33,946 nucleotides of DNA, from NCBI GenBank assembly GCA_016182365.1, contig JACOXO010000019.1, forward strand, positions 1-33,946. The letters are read 5' to 3'. Under the pieces are notes generated by a model that was given only the letters and a program-made list of their open reading frames with translations, was not told the DNA's origin and did no database searches. A program made the position numbers and the translations under genes. This stretch comes from Candidatus Gottesmanbacteria bacterium. Lineage in GTDB: Bacteria; Patescibacteriota; Microgenomatia; JACOXO01. Shown here piece after piece: positions 7,195 through 13,798 of this stretch. Every line of letters starts with the position of its first letter. Position 1 is the first letter of the stretch.

Positions 7195-7223
7195 TTGCAA
7201 TAAAATTCGCGATTATTTATAGT
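7195..7223 (+). promoter_or_regulatory. Leaderless promoter of the cupredoxin gene
   Basis: TTGCAA (7195-7200), a 17-bp spacer and TATAGT (7218-7223) end six bases before a GTG start at 7230. The overlapping ATG at 7228 is followed directly by TGA and cannot be used, so the promoter spacing decides for GTG. Confidence 0.65.
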
Positions 7224-7229
7224 AAATAT

Positions 7230-7673
7230 GTGAGCAATAAATTGATTATTACACTTATAGTAATTGCGGCTTTAGTATTTGGTGTATTTTATTTTTATAA
7301 TATTTTTGTAGCTAATAATAACCTCACACCTAATCAATCTGACCAAGATAGGTCTTTTGACGCCATAAACGGAGACGGATCAAATCAACCAACAAAATCG
7401 CCTGAGGAAATAAAAATCATTACCGAACTAGAAAATCATACTGTATTAATTAAGGACAATGCCTTTTCGCCAGAGTCAATTACAATAAAAGTTAATGACC
7501 AAGTAATCTGGGAAAATAACGATAATACACAGCATCGAGTCAAAGGTGATGACTGGGGCGGAGCCACAATTAATAATGGTGGGAAATTTGCCCAAGCTTT
7601 CGATAAACCAGGAACCTACGCGTATATTTGTGAAATCCATCCTGAAATGAAGGGAACAATAATAGTCAAATAA
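7230..7673 (+). CDS. Membrane-anchored cupredoxin (plastocyanin-like copper protein)
   Basis: The 147-aa protein has an N-terminal transmembrane helix (about residues 4-27), a polar linker and a C-terminal beta-sandwich (about 68-147). DNAFSPESITIKVNDQVIWENND, then TQHRV and YICEIHPEMKGTIIV, is the typical type I copper arrangement. The ligands are His102, Cys134, His137 and Met140. It should sit on the outer face of the membrane and carry single electrons or bind copper. The start is GTG. No respiratory partner is visible nearby. It converges on the AbiEii-like gene with a 3-bp gap. Confidence 0.87.
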   Translation: MSNKLIITLIVIAALVFGVFYFYNIFVANNNLTPNQSDQDRSFDAINGDGSNQPTKSPEEIKIITELENHTVLIKDNAFSPESITIKVNDQVIWENNDNTQHRVKGDDWGGATINNGGKFAQAFDKPGTYAYICEIHPEMKGTIIVK

Positions 7674-7676
7674 GAA

Positions 7677-8330
7677 TTATTGTAAAATATTTTTTTTAGC
7701 ATAATTTTCTACTTCAGCTTCAAGATATGACTTGATTTTAGATTCGGAATAAGATTTATCTATAAAATTGATAGGAAGTTCTTTTAAGTCTCCGAAATAT
7801 GATAATTGTTCTAAAAATTGAGTTTCCACAAACTCGCCGGCAAATTTTCTCTTAGCAAGATTGATAATTTTTTCTATAGTAAAATATTTTCCTTTCAGTA
7901 AAAAGAATAAATCAACATAGTCTCTCCAGATAGCACGCCTTCCGATTGTTTGTGCTTTGTCAGCAGCAATATCTGCTATAGAAGCAATTGGTAAACCTAT
8001 TGTGCTGATAGTAGGAAAGAGCGGTTTATAGTAATACCATAGAAAGGTTATATTTACTCCGTCATTAGTCTTAAAACTTATTTGATCTCCCGTATTGATA
8101 TAAAAATCGACCCTGCCAAATACTTCTTTAATTTTTAACCGTAAAGTATTATCAATTGCTTTACTTACAAAAATATCAAAATCCTCGCTCCTTCGATGAT
8201 TCAGTTGTAAAGCTAAACCAGTTCCACCGGCTAAATAAGCAGTTTTACTAAAAACAGCTAACTGTTTAAATACTTTCTGTCTTATGTTATCCAATAACTC
8301 GAGGTGTATTTTTGACATAGTATTTTTCAT
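7677..8330 (-). CDS. AbiEii/MenT-type nucleotidyltransferase (putative toxin)
   Basis: The 217-aa protein carries the nucleotidyltransferase signature AGGTGLALQLNHRRSEDFDIF (residues 34-54), with the GG-T motif and the D-x-D pair (DFD). Later KAQTIGRRAIWRDYVDLFFLL is the conserved helical segment of the AbiEii/DUF1814 family. Family members act as type IV toxins or abortive-infection proteins by transferring nucleotides, in some cases to tRNA. The N-terminus overlaps the upstream DUF6922-like gene by 44 bp if ATG 8330 is used, or 32 bp from the internal Met at 8318; translational coupling is likely. The two genes may form a toxin-antitoxin pair. Confidence 0.8.
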   Translation of the reverse strand: MKNTMSKIHLELLDNIRQKVFKQLAVFSKTAYLAGGTGLALQLNHRRSEDFDIFVSKAIDNTLRLKIKEVFGRVDFYINTGDQISFKTNDGVNITFLWYYYKPLFPTISTIGLPIASIADIAADKAQTIGRRAIWRDYVDLFFLLKGKYFTIEKIINLAKRKFAGEFVETQFLEQLSYFGDLKELPINFIDKSYSESKIKSYLEAEVENYAKKNILQ

Positions 8331-8583
8331 CAGGTTTCCAATTTTTCAAATCAAGAAGAATATTCTTAACAAAGTAAAACCTTGATCTGCGGTAGTCTTT
8401 AAACGCTGATTTAAAAATCCTGATAATATCTTTTTTTGAATAATTCTCAAATAGCCATTTAATATCAGTAAGTGAGCCATAGGCGAAGATTTGATGAATA
8501 ATATAGTATTTATCCTTTTTTGAATCCAGAAGATCGACTTTTGTTGACCATAAGACTGGTTGAAGTTTCTTAGGAATCGCCAC
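8287..8583 (-). CDS. DUF6922-like small protein, probable partner of the nucleotidyltransferase
   Basis: The 98-aa protein begins MAIPKKLQPVLWSTKVDLLDSKKDKYYIIHQIFAYGSLTDIKWLFENY. I recognise this as resembling the DUF6922 family, often encoded directly before AbiEii-type nucleotidyltransferases. The middle is helical and the C-terminus basic (DYRRSRFYFVKNILLDLKNWKP). An antitoxin or target-recognition role is inferred from position only. The start is GTG 8583, not the out-of-frame ATG at 8585, because TATAAT (8595-8590) ends exactly six bases before GTG. A 21-bp repeat tied to the surface-protein gene lies just upstream. Confidence 0.7.
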   Translation of the reverse strand: MAIPKKLQPVLWSTKVDLLDSKKDKYYIIHQIFAYGSLTDIKWLFENYSKKDIIRIFKSAFKDYRRSRFYFVKNILLDLKNWKPDEKYYVKNTPRVIG

Positions 8584-8589
8584 ATAAAT

Positions 8590-8595
8590 ATTATA
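8590..8595 (-). promoter_or_regulatory. -10 box of the DUF6922/AbiEii operon
   Basis: Consensus TATAAT on the minus strand, six bases before the GTG start at 8583. No convincing -35 was found at 16-18 bp. It fits the leaderless pattern of the window. Confidence 0.55.
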
Positions 8596-8615
8596 TCAAT
8601 TTTTCCGTTTTTTGG

Positions 8616-8636
8616 CTATGGTGCGACTTCCTGGAA
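8616..8636. repeat. 21-bp direct repeat, copy 1 (orphan copy of the surface-gene 3' end)
   Basis: CTATGGTGCGACTTCCTGG followed by AA is identical to 9354-9374. On the minus strand it would encode FQEVAP plus stop, as at the end of the 778-aa surface protein, but here no gene is attached. It contains the near-palindrome CTTCCTGGAAG. Together the copies bound the AbrB/Doc cassette. Confidence 0.85.
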
Positions 8637-8651
8637 GTTCCGGCTCGTAAT

Positions 8652-9047
8652 TTAAAACTTTCTTACTAAGATTGAATGCTTTTTTAGCCAGCCGGATATT
8701 TTTTCAAAAGTAAACTGCTTTTTTTGAATATTTAGAGTAAAGTTAACGGTTTCTTCAACTGGATGTTTTAACAAATAACCATTAATACGTAAAAAGCGGA
8801 CAGTTGCGGCAAGCGCTGTCCTTTTGTTTCCATCATCAAAAGGATGGTTTTGAATTAAAGAATGAATAAGTGCTGCTACTTTTTCAAAGATAGAAGGATA
8901 TAGATCTAATCCTCCAAATGTTGCTTTTGGTCGTTCAACAGATGAATGAAGAAGAGTAAAACTAAAAATTCCTGGTTTACCCCCAGTTTCTTTAATAATC
9001 CTGTCATGAATTGCCAAAACTTCTTCAATACCAATATAGTTTGTCAC
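8652..9047 (-). CDS. doc: Doc-family toxin (Fic fold)
   Basis: The 131-aa protein has the Doc signature HPFDDGNKRTA at residues 68-78, the lysine-containing variant of the Fic motif. It also has the typical start YIGIEEVLAIHDRIIKETGG and the LLHSSVERPKATFGG segment. Doc toxins phosphorylate elongation factor Tu and stop translation. The start codon is GTG at 9047. It follows its antitoxin gene after 5 bp in one transcription unit. The cognate antitoxin is AbrB-like rather than Phd-like, a common exchange. The whole cassette lies between 21-bp direct repeats. Confidence 0.88.
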   Translation of the reverse strand: MTNYIGIEEVLAIHDRIIKETGGKPGIFSFTLLHSSVERPKATFGGLDLYPSIFEKVAALIHSLIQNHPFDDGNKRTALAATVRFLRINGYLLKHPVEETVNFTLNIQKKQFTFEKISGWLKKHSILVRKF

Positions 9048-9052
9048 GGTAC

Positions 9053-9298
9053 TTATAAATGAGCCAGTTTCTCAAGAATAGGCTGATATTCTTCCATAAA
9101 TCCATCAAGCCAATCTTTAAATTCCGGTGTAAGTGTTTTCTTTGCAGCCTGAGATTTGGGCTTAACAACAAGTGTTCTCATTGGAGTATTTATCTCCAAA
9201 GCAACTTCTTCCCCAATTTTATAATTTGCACTCTGCAAAAACTCTTTAGGTATGGTAATTGCGGCGCTGTTGCCGACTTTGATTATTTTTTGAATCAT
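9053..9298 (-). CDS. AbrB/MazE-type antitoxin
   Basis: The 81-aa protein starts MIQKIIKVGNSAAITIPKEFLQ, the swapped-hairpin AbrB/MazE/SpoVT DNA-binding domain, then GEEVALEINTPMRTLVVKPK. The C-terminal part (TPEFKDWLDGFMEEYQPILEKLAHL) is an acidic helix that should cover the Doc active site. It is the first gene of the pair and probably represses its own promoter. It has an AAGGGAGG ribosome-binding site four bases from the ATG, unlike most neighbouring genes. Confidence 0.87.
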   Translation of the reverse strand: MIQKIIKVGNSAAITIPKEFLQSANYKIGEEVALEINTPMRTLVVKPKSQAAKKTLTPEFKDWLDGFMEEYQPILEKLAHL

Positions 9299-9302
9299 AA
9301 AT

Positions 9303-9351
9303 CCTCCCTTGTTATAACATTATTATAACATAAATTGGAATACCTTATCAA
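9303..9351 (-). promoter_or_regulatory. Promoter, operator repeats and RBS of the AbrB/Doc operon
   Basis: On the minus strand TTGATA (9351-9346), 18 bp and TATAAT (9327-9322) form the promoter. ATGTTATAA occurs twice at an 11-bp period across the -10, and GTTATAAC is itself palindromic, as expected for an AbrB-type operator. AAGGGAGG (9310-9303) is the ribosome-binding site. Confidence 0.6.
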
Positions 9352-9353
9352 TA

Positions 9354-9374
9354 CTATGGTGCGACTTCCTGGAA
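9354..9374. repeat. 21-bp direct repeat, copy 2 (3' end of the surface-protein gene)
   Basis: Identical to 8616-8636. It covers the last six codons and the TAG stop of the surface-protein gene. Flanking bases differ on both sides (g/a before, g/a after), so identity ends abruptly at 21 bp. The distance between copies is 738 bp. Confidence 0.85.
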
Positions 9375-11690
9375 ATGTCTGTAGGGGCGTCTTAATTCCT
9401 GAGGGGCTGTAAAGGCAAAGTCTGGCCTGTAATTGAATTTTTCCGCTGGTAATGTTGAATTTCCTGCACCCAGATCACGATTAAGAACAAACTCTTTGGC
9501 AACAAATGTACCATTTAGAGATAAAGCTGTGGAGGATAAGCCGGTTAAAAAATCTTTATCAGTATAGTAAAATCCTTCAACCGTATCGACCGCAGAGTCA
9601 ACAGTTATATCTTTACTTACAACAAATCCTAAAAATGAACCAGGGGAAACCGTTACATTTTCATCAATTGTCAAATCACCATCAACAAATATAACAGCAT
9701 TACCCGTAAACCCTGTCCATCCTTGTAAAGTAACACCGGATACTTCGTAAGCTATAGTATTACCAAGGCTCCCGCTACCAGCAGTTAAATTCCCCGGAGT
9801 TAGAGTTGATCCACCTGATGGAGTATTTGTTGAATCAAAGCGTGAAAGAAGTTCAGCATAACTTAAAAGTTCAGGGAAAGCTGTTGAAGCAGCATTTTTT
9901 CCAGGTTGACCACTACCCGGATTAATTGAGGTTGAGTAAGATACTCCCTCCGATGCTTTATTATTAATTGCTATATTAAATTGTTCACCAGATGGAACTG
10001 CGCTAGAAATAGATCCGGTTTTACTTAAAGCATTTCCTCCTAATGTCTGAAACCATCCTGCAGCAGGCGCTGGAGTAAATGTAGGTGTTGGAGGAGGCGT
10101 AGTAGGGGTGGCAGTTGGAGGCTGGGTAATAGGAGGACCTGTTACACAAGCTTGACTATAACCGTTATCAGCAGCATCTCCGCTAGTGCCAGGCGGCGGT
10201 GTGTAAGGACCGCTCCCGGCAATTACTGAGCCGTTAGATCTAGCGCAAAAAAGCCTATAAAAATATCCTTGACCGCATCCGGTCACATCAGTGTAAAAAG
10301 TGCTTGTTTTACTAAGTGACACATAATCAACCCCTCCTCTTCGTATTAAAACATGATCAAAGTTAGGATCTGCTGCGCCATTTATCGTCCAGGTTAAATG
10401 TATTCGGTCTGGATAGACATAGTCGCTGGCAACAAGGTTAGTTATTTGACAAGCACTGGTGGATACAAAATAGTTGTTATTGTAATAATACCCCGCAGCA
10501 TTACAAGCGCTACCAAAATCATAATAAATCCAATCTGCTGAACCAACAGTTCCAGGTGAGCTTGCTGAAGATGACGAAAAACCAGAAGGATTTGTCTTAA
10601 CCATAGAATAATATCTATAGCAAGGAGATGCAGGTGCGTCAACCCGCCAGTTACAAGTTTGTCCTGCCTGACAACGGTTTACTGTCTGAGGAGTATCATT
10701 TGAAATATATGTTCCATAGGATCCGGAAGTGGGAACACTATTTTTACCGTAAAGAGTAATTGTACCGCCATCCACCCATGTAGTTGTTCCGGTTAGATAA
10801 AGATTACCCCTAAAATACCAACCATTGGTAGGAGGAGTCGGTGTATCAACAGTAGGAATATAATCTCCAAATGAAATGTATGCGGGATCAAATGTATACC
10901 AGGCCACGGTATTAGGAGTACTACTTACATATCCAGGTGGATCTATTTCAACTACATCTGCAAGCCCCAAAGGATTATTACAAACCTGTCCTGTCAAAGT
11001 ATACTCACCATCGCCATCAGTTGTTGTAAACGCAAGAAGAGGCCCTAAAGGATTATTATTTTGTCTAAGTTCAACCCTTACACCAGGAATGCCTGATTCT
11101 GTAGGCTGGCCTAAAGCAAAAGGATCTTTAATTCCATCCTGATCTTTGTCATCAAAAACAATCCCAGAAACACTCCTGGGAGTAGTACTCGAACAAACAC
11201 CGCCAGTAGGCGTTGGAGTTGGTATAGGTGTATTAGTTGGAGTAGGTGTTGGGTTTGGACACTGTCCTGGTGGAGATCCACTAGTCCAAGTATTATTTAC
11301 TTCAATACTTTCAGAGATAACATTTGTAGAGTCAGCAAGAATATCCCAACCTGTAATACCATTAATTATCCCCTGACTATAACTAGAACTCGTCCAAGTA
11401 ACAGTTGTTGAATTACCAACAGGTAGGCTATTGATAGTAGTAGACGCATACTGTGTACTAGTACTAAATATTGCACCTCTAACTTCAAAACTCGTGGATA
11501 TATTTGTACCACCTTGGTTTCTAACTGTTGCAGTGTACTGAATAGCATTACCCGAAGTTATACACGCACTTGCATTAGTAATTGTAAGATCAGCGGGAGA
11601 AGAAGTAGGAGGTGGTCCTTGAGAATAAGATCTACTAAATAAAGAAGTTATTAGAAATATAAAAATGATTAGAAATCCAATTTTTTTCAT
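9354..11690 (-). CDS. Large modular secreted surface protein
   Basis: The 778-aa protein begins with a Sec signal peptide (MKKIGFLIIFIFLITSLFSRSYSQ). A CARDB-like domain (about 32-140, DLTITNASACITSGNAIQYTATVRNQGG) follows. Next come a PTPTPT linker (about 146-162), an SdrD/prealbumin-like segment (SVSGIVFDDKDQDGIKDP, the B-repeat calcium-loop pattern) and beta-rich regions including one fibronectin-III-like stretch. A second proline/threonine linker precedes a C-terminal domain starting near WFQTLGGN, in which VIFVDGDLTIDENVTV and GFYYTDKDF suggest a beta-helix. The protein ends YRHFQEVAP. No LPXTG or transmembrane anchor is seen at the C-terminus. It is probably displayed or released for adhesion; the actual ligand is unknown. 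The next upstream gene encodes a shorter CARDB paralogue. Confidence 0.82.
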   Translation of the reverse strand: MKKIGFLIIFIFLITSLFSRSYSQGPPPTSSPADLTITNASACITSGNAIQYTATVRNQGGTNISTSFEVRGAIFSTSTQYASTTINSLPVGNSTTVTWTSSSYSQGIINGITGWDILADSTNVISESIEVNNTWTSGSPPGQCPNPTPTPTNTPIPTPTPTGGVCSSTTPRSVSGIVFDDKDQDGIKDPFALGQPTESGIPGVRVELRQNNNPLGPLLAFTTTDGDGEYTLTGQVCNNPLGLADVVEIDPPGYVSSTPNTVAWYTFDPAYISFGDYIPTVDTPTPPTNGWYFRGNLYLTGTTTWVDGGTITLYGKNSVPTSGSYGTYISNDTPQTVNRCQAGQTCNWRVDAPASPCYRYYSMVKTNPSGFSSSSASSPGTVGSADWIYYDFGSACNAAGYYYNNNYFVSTSACQITNLVASDYVYPDRIHLTWTINGAADPNFDHVLIRRGGVDYVSLSKTSTFYTDVTGCGQGYFYRLFCARSNGSVIAGSGPYTPPPGTSGDAADNGYSQACVTGPPITQPPTATPTTPPPTPTFTPAPAAGWFQTLGGNALSKTGSISSAVPSGEQFNIAINNKASEGVSYSTSINPGSGQPGKNAASTAFPELLSYAELLSRFDSTNTPSGGSTLTPGNLTAGSGSLGNTIAYEVSGVTLQGWTGFTGNAVIFVDGDLTIDENVTVSPGSFLGFVVSKDITVDSAVDTVEGFYYTDKDFLTGLSSTALSLNGTFVAKEFVLNRDLGAGNSTLPAEKFNYRPDFAFTAPQELRRPYRHFQEVAP

Positions 11691-11694
11691 ACTC

Positions 11695-11739
11695 TTAGCA
11701 TCCTTATTCCATGCTAAACTATGAGAATAGAAAAATCAA
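11695..11739 (-). promoter_or_regulatory. Promoter with overlapping inverted repeat before the surface-protein gene
   Basis: On the minus strand TTGATT (11739-11734), 17 bp and TAGCAT (11716-11711) form a plausible promoter. TTAGCAT and ATGCTAA (11717-11711 and 11701-11695) are inverted around a 9-bp centre and overlap the -10, so this could be an operator rather than an RNA hairpin. AAGGA about 11 bases before the ATG may serve as ribosome-binding site. Confidence 0.4.
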
Positions 11740-11748
11740 CTATTTGAA

Positions 11749-11755
11749 GGGGGGG
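11749..11755. repeat. Seven-G homopolymer next to the surface-protein promoter
   Basis: A run of seven G on the plus strand lies about ten bases beyond the -35 of the surface-protein gene, in an otherwise AT-rich intergenic region. Such tracts can slip and alter promoter strength, but seven bases is short for phase variation. Confidence 0.4.
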
Positions 11756-11759
11756 AAAA

Positions 11760-12308
11760 TTATTTAGTAACTAGTGGAAACCAAAGTTTTTTGATTACCG
11801 AAGTACATTTCTTGAGTGTTGATCCAAAAAATGTGTTATCAGAATCACCTTGTCCCATTTCGTAGACTTCATGATTCCAATCAGCTTCTACATACCATCC
11901 TTGTTCACTATTTAATATTTCTGGGTCTATAGGTTCGGATTTCCATGACAATTGAGCTCCTTCAAACGGTTTAAGCGAAGGGGTTTCTACACTAGCTACG
12001 TGTGCATCAAAAGCTTCACCTGAAACGTTAACAACACCTGCAGCTGTAGTAACATTATCTACTTGTTTTAATCCATTGTTACCTATTTTAGCATTAAAAA
12101 CTACTTGATTTTGGTCGTTATAGCATGCTGAAGCATCAGTAACAGTTAAATTTGGACCTTCAGTACTACCTGTAGGTACTGGGATAGGTCCATCCGGACT
12201 TTGAGAAGATGTTACAGGAATTACTGAACCTAATTCTAATACACCAAGTGCCAATGTAATTGCTAAAACCTGTTTAAAATGGGAAAATTCGCGACCTCGT
12301 TCATTCAT
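11760..12308 (-). CDS. Secreted CARDB-like protein, paralogue of the large surface protein N-terminus
   Basis: The 182-aa protein has a signal-like N-terminus (FKQVLAITLALGVLELGSVIPVTSSQ). The rest aligns with the first domain of the neighbouring 778-aa protein: LTVTDASACYNDQNQVVFNAKIGNNG against LTITNASACITSGNAIQYTATVRNQG. Both share the following WYVEADWNHEVYE / WDILADSTNVISE region and a final asparagine-rich NTF/NTW. It is thus a single-domain version. The C-terminus KKLWFPLVTK resembles the FAPLITRG end of the papain-like protease at 14219-15163. Function is unknown; a surface or cell-contact role is inferred. Confidence 0.72.
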   Translation of the reverse strand: MNERGREFSHFKQVLAITLALGVLELGSVIPVTSSQSPDGPIPVPTGSTEGPNLTVTDASACYNDQNQVVFNAKIGNNGLKQVDNVTTAAGVVNVSGEAFDAHVASVETPSLKPFEGAQLSWKSEPIDPEILNSEQGWYVEADWNHEVYEMGQGDSDNTFFGSTLKKCTSVIKKLWFPLVTK

Positions 12309-12318
12309 AATATAACCT

Positions 12319-12347
12319 ATAATATCATACTATAGTGCTGGTGTCAA
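12319..12347 (-). promoter_or_regulatory. Promoter of the CARDB-like gene
   Basis: TTGACA (12347-12342), 17 bp and TATTAT (12324-12319) on the minus strand, ten bases before the ATG at 12308. The predicted leader is only three or four bases. Confidence 0.6.
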
Positions 12348-12350
12348 ATT

Positions 12351-13613
12351 TTATCTGGTGTTTCCTGAATACAGAAATTTTCCGTTTACTAAAACAGGTC
12401 TATCATTAACTTCAGCAATAAAGGTAAGCTGATTTTTATTTACCGAATTAGCTGTATAAATTGCGTCAGGATTAAATGGTAATTGTTCATCTATATCCCA
12501 AAATACTCCCACGCCCATTGAATAAGCAGGAACTCCATTTTCATCTTCACCAATAACGACTATTTTGTCTCCACCAACCTGCTCAGGAGAAAAAACAGCT
12601 TTAAAATTTCTTACAGCACCTGAATAGTCTAATCGTGCAATACCATCCTGATCCCATTTATATAACTCCCATTCACCATTCCCTCTTTGAACACCAAATC
12701 TATCTCCACTAATTACATAGTTTTGTACATCACCAATTTCATTTCCTCTTGTTTTTACCTGAAGCGATTGTAAATCCTGCAATTCGTTTCCAAAAAACCC
12801 TCTTTCCAGAACTCCGGCAGAACGGGATAGATCTTCTACAGATTCGAGAAAATAATAATGAAGTCCTTCAATATTAAATTTTATATTTGCCGGATGAGAT
12901 TGAGTAGGTTTTTCAGGTGAACCTAAAAACTCACCTGTTGTTAAGTTTATATGTGTAAATTGAATAACTGCGGGATCTGGATCTGCATCTCCTTGACCTT
13001 CCTGATATTTATATCTGGAATAGGGCATACCTATATGTAAAATTTCATTTTCTCCATATTTAGTTACCGATGTTCTAAGGGGTTGTACACTCGCAACAGC
13101 AGGCACTTTTGATCCAGTAAACTCAGATGCCCAATTATTTGCCTCACGTGAAACTACAAATTCATATTCATTTCTATCTTGAGGTGTTTTCTCTAAAGTT
13201 GCCATCAGTTTTCCATTATCTGTTCTTACAATTGAGGGAGCTGCTTTATCAATACCACTATAATTCTTTATAGTTTCCGGTTCTGCGAAAGTATTTCCTT
13301 GATAAGACATCTTCACAACGCTTAATCCATCTCCTGAATGTTCTGGTGAATAAAGTGTTCCAGTATCTCCGTTTGCATCAACTAGCACATTTTGTGCTTT
13401 TACTTGAAAGTGGGGAATTTCAACAGTTGTCCATTCAACTCTAATAGGTTTTTCCACTTCTCTATGTACAACTGTTGGCGCAGTTTCTTGAGATTGAGAA
13501 CTGTTAACTAAAGTACTAGGTAAATTAGAAACAAAGGGATAGATGGCAGCGCCTGCAAAAGATTCGGCTGCTTTTCTCATAAATGCTCTTCGGGACAGTT
13601 CGTTGTTTGCCAT
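12351..13613 (-). CDS. Tat-signal secreted beta-rich protein of unknown function
   Basis: The 420-aa protein begins MANNELSRRAFMRKAAESFAGAAIYPFVS, a twin-arginine (SRRxFxxK) export signal followed by a weakly hydrophobic stretch. The rest consists of repeating short strands with W, Y, G and D turns (VLVDANGDTGTLY, PSIVRTDNGKLMATLEK, KIVVIGEDENGVPAYS), as in beta-propellers of the sialidase or WD type; this fold call is inference. Tat export implies folding or cofactor loading in the cytoplasm. The ATG has AGGATC eleven to six bases upstream as a weak ribosome-binding site. An attenuator-like unit ends about 50 bp upstream. Confidence 0.65.
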   Translation of the reverse strand: MANNELSRRAFMRKAAESFAGAAIYPFVSNLPSTLVNSSQSQETAPTVVHREVEKPIRVEWTTVEIPHFQVKAQNVLVDANGDTGTLYSPEHSGDGLSVVKMSYQGNTFAEPETIKNYSGIDKAAPSIVRTDNGKLMATLEKTPQDRNEYEFVVSREANNWASEFTGSKVPAVASVQPLRTSVTKYGENEILHIGMPYSRYKYQEGQGDADPDPAVIQFTHINLTTGEFLGSPEKPTQSHPANIKFNIEGLHYYFLESVEDLSRSAGVLERGFFGNELQDLQSLQVKTRGNEIGDVQNYVISGDRFGVQRGNGEWELYKWDQDGIARLDYSGAVRNFKAVFSPEQVGGDKIVVIGEDENGVPAYSMGVGVFWDIDEQLPFNPDAIYTANSVNKNQLTFIAEVNDRPVLVNGKFLYSGNTR

Positions 13614-13624
13614 ATTAAGATCCT

Positions 13625-13653
13625 ATAATAACATATTATAAGTTGCTACACAA
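13625..13653 (-). promoter_or_regulatory. Weak promoter of the Tat-signal beta-rich gene
   Basis: TTGTGT (13653-13648), 17 bp and TATTAT (13630-13625), eleven bases from the ATG at 13613. The -35 is poor, which leaves room for read-through from the unit at 13664-13778 to supply transcripts. Confidence 0.4.
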
Positions 13654-13663
13654 ATTTTTGCCT

Positions 13664-13689
13664 AAAAAAAGGAGCCATCATGGCTCCTT
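13664..13689 (-). terminator. Rho-independent terminator of a short minus-strand transcript
   Basis: Read on the minus strand, AAGGAGCCA-TGA-TGGCTCCTT is a perfect 9-bp stem with a 3-base loop. The stem runs into a seven-T tract (13670-13664). The plus strand has no T tract after it, so it acts only on minus-strand transcripts. No annotated minus-strand gene ends here, so it must serve the short RNA upstream. Confidence 0.8.
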
Positions 13690-13692
13690 GTA

Positions 13693-13740
13693 TTACAAGG
13701 TTTGTTCAACTATCTTAAGTAGTTGACCTTGATTTAACAT
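13693..13740 (-). CDS. 15-aa leader-peptide-like ORF
   Basis: ATG at 13740 opens a 15-codon frame reading MLNQGQLLKIVEQTL, ending with TAA in the loop of the second hairpin. The ATG lies ten bases after TATAGT, so it would be translated from an almost leaderless message, as other genes here. It holds three CAA glutamine codons and four leucine codons of four kinds. A ribosome on it would disrupt the first two hairpins and so influence the terminator. A short frame could arise by chance; only the arrangement makes it notable. Confidence 0.4.
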   Translation of the reverse strand: MLNQGQLLKIVEQTL

Positions 13741-13750
13741 TCCAACGTAA

Positions 13751-13778
13751 ACTATATCACACTTTTTTATTTTGTCAA
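13751..13778 (-). promoter_or_regulatory. Promoter of the short minus-strand unit
   Basis: TTGACA (13778-13773), 16 bp and TATAGT (13756-13751) on the minus strand. It overlaps the upstream region of the divergent gene starting at 13799. Confidence 0.65.
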
Positions 13779-13798
13779 ACTATGCTATTGTTTTTATA

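Larger units (their letters stand above)
13664..13744 (-). ncRNA. Short structured RNA or attenuator leader
   Basis: From a predicted start near 13744 to the terminator the RNA would be about 80 nt. It has three consecutive hairpins: TCAACTA/TAGTTGA (13726-13720 with 13712-13706), CCTTGTA/TACAAGG (13700-13686) and the terminator. CCTTG can pair either with CAAGG upstream (13731-13727) or with CAAGG downstream, and the latter overlaps the terminator stem, a layout typical of attenuators. It also encodes a 15-codon ORF. Confidence 0.55.

Noticed and set aside
8346-8585. Minus-strand 79-aa ORF starting from the ATG at 8585
   Set aside because: It overlaps the DUF6922-like frame, shows no family features, and the promoter spacing favours the GTG start of the other frame.
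10050-10140. Tandem nucleotide repeats
   Set aside because: These are proline/threonine linker codons of the surface protein, a coding effect rather than a DNA element.
10876-11376. Plus-strand ORFs of 88 and 76 aa rich in G and V
   Set aside because: They are the antisense of PTPTPT linker and glycine-rich codons in the surface-protein gene.
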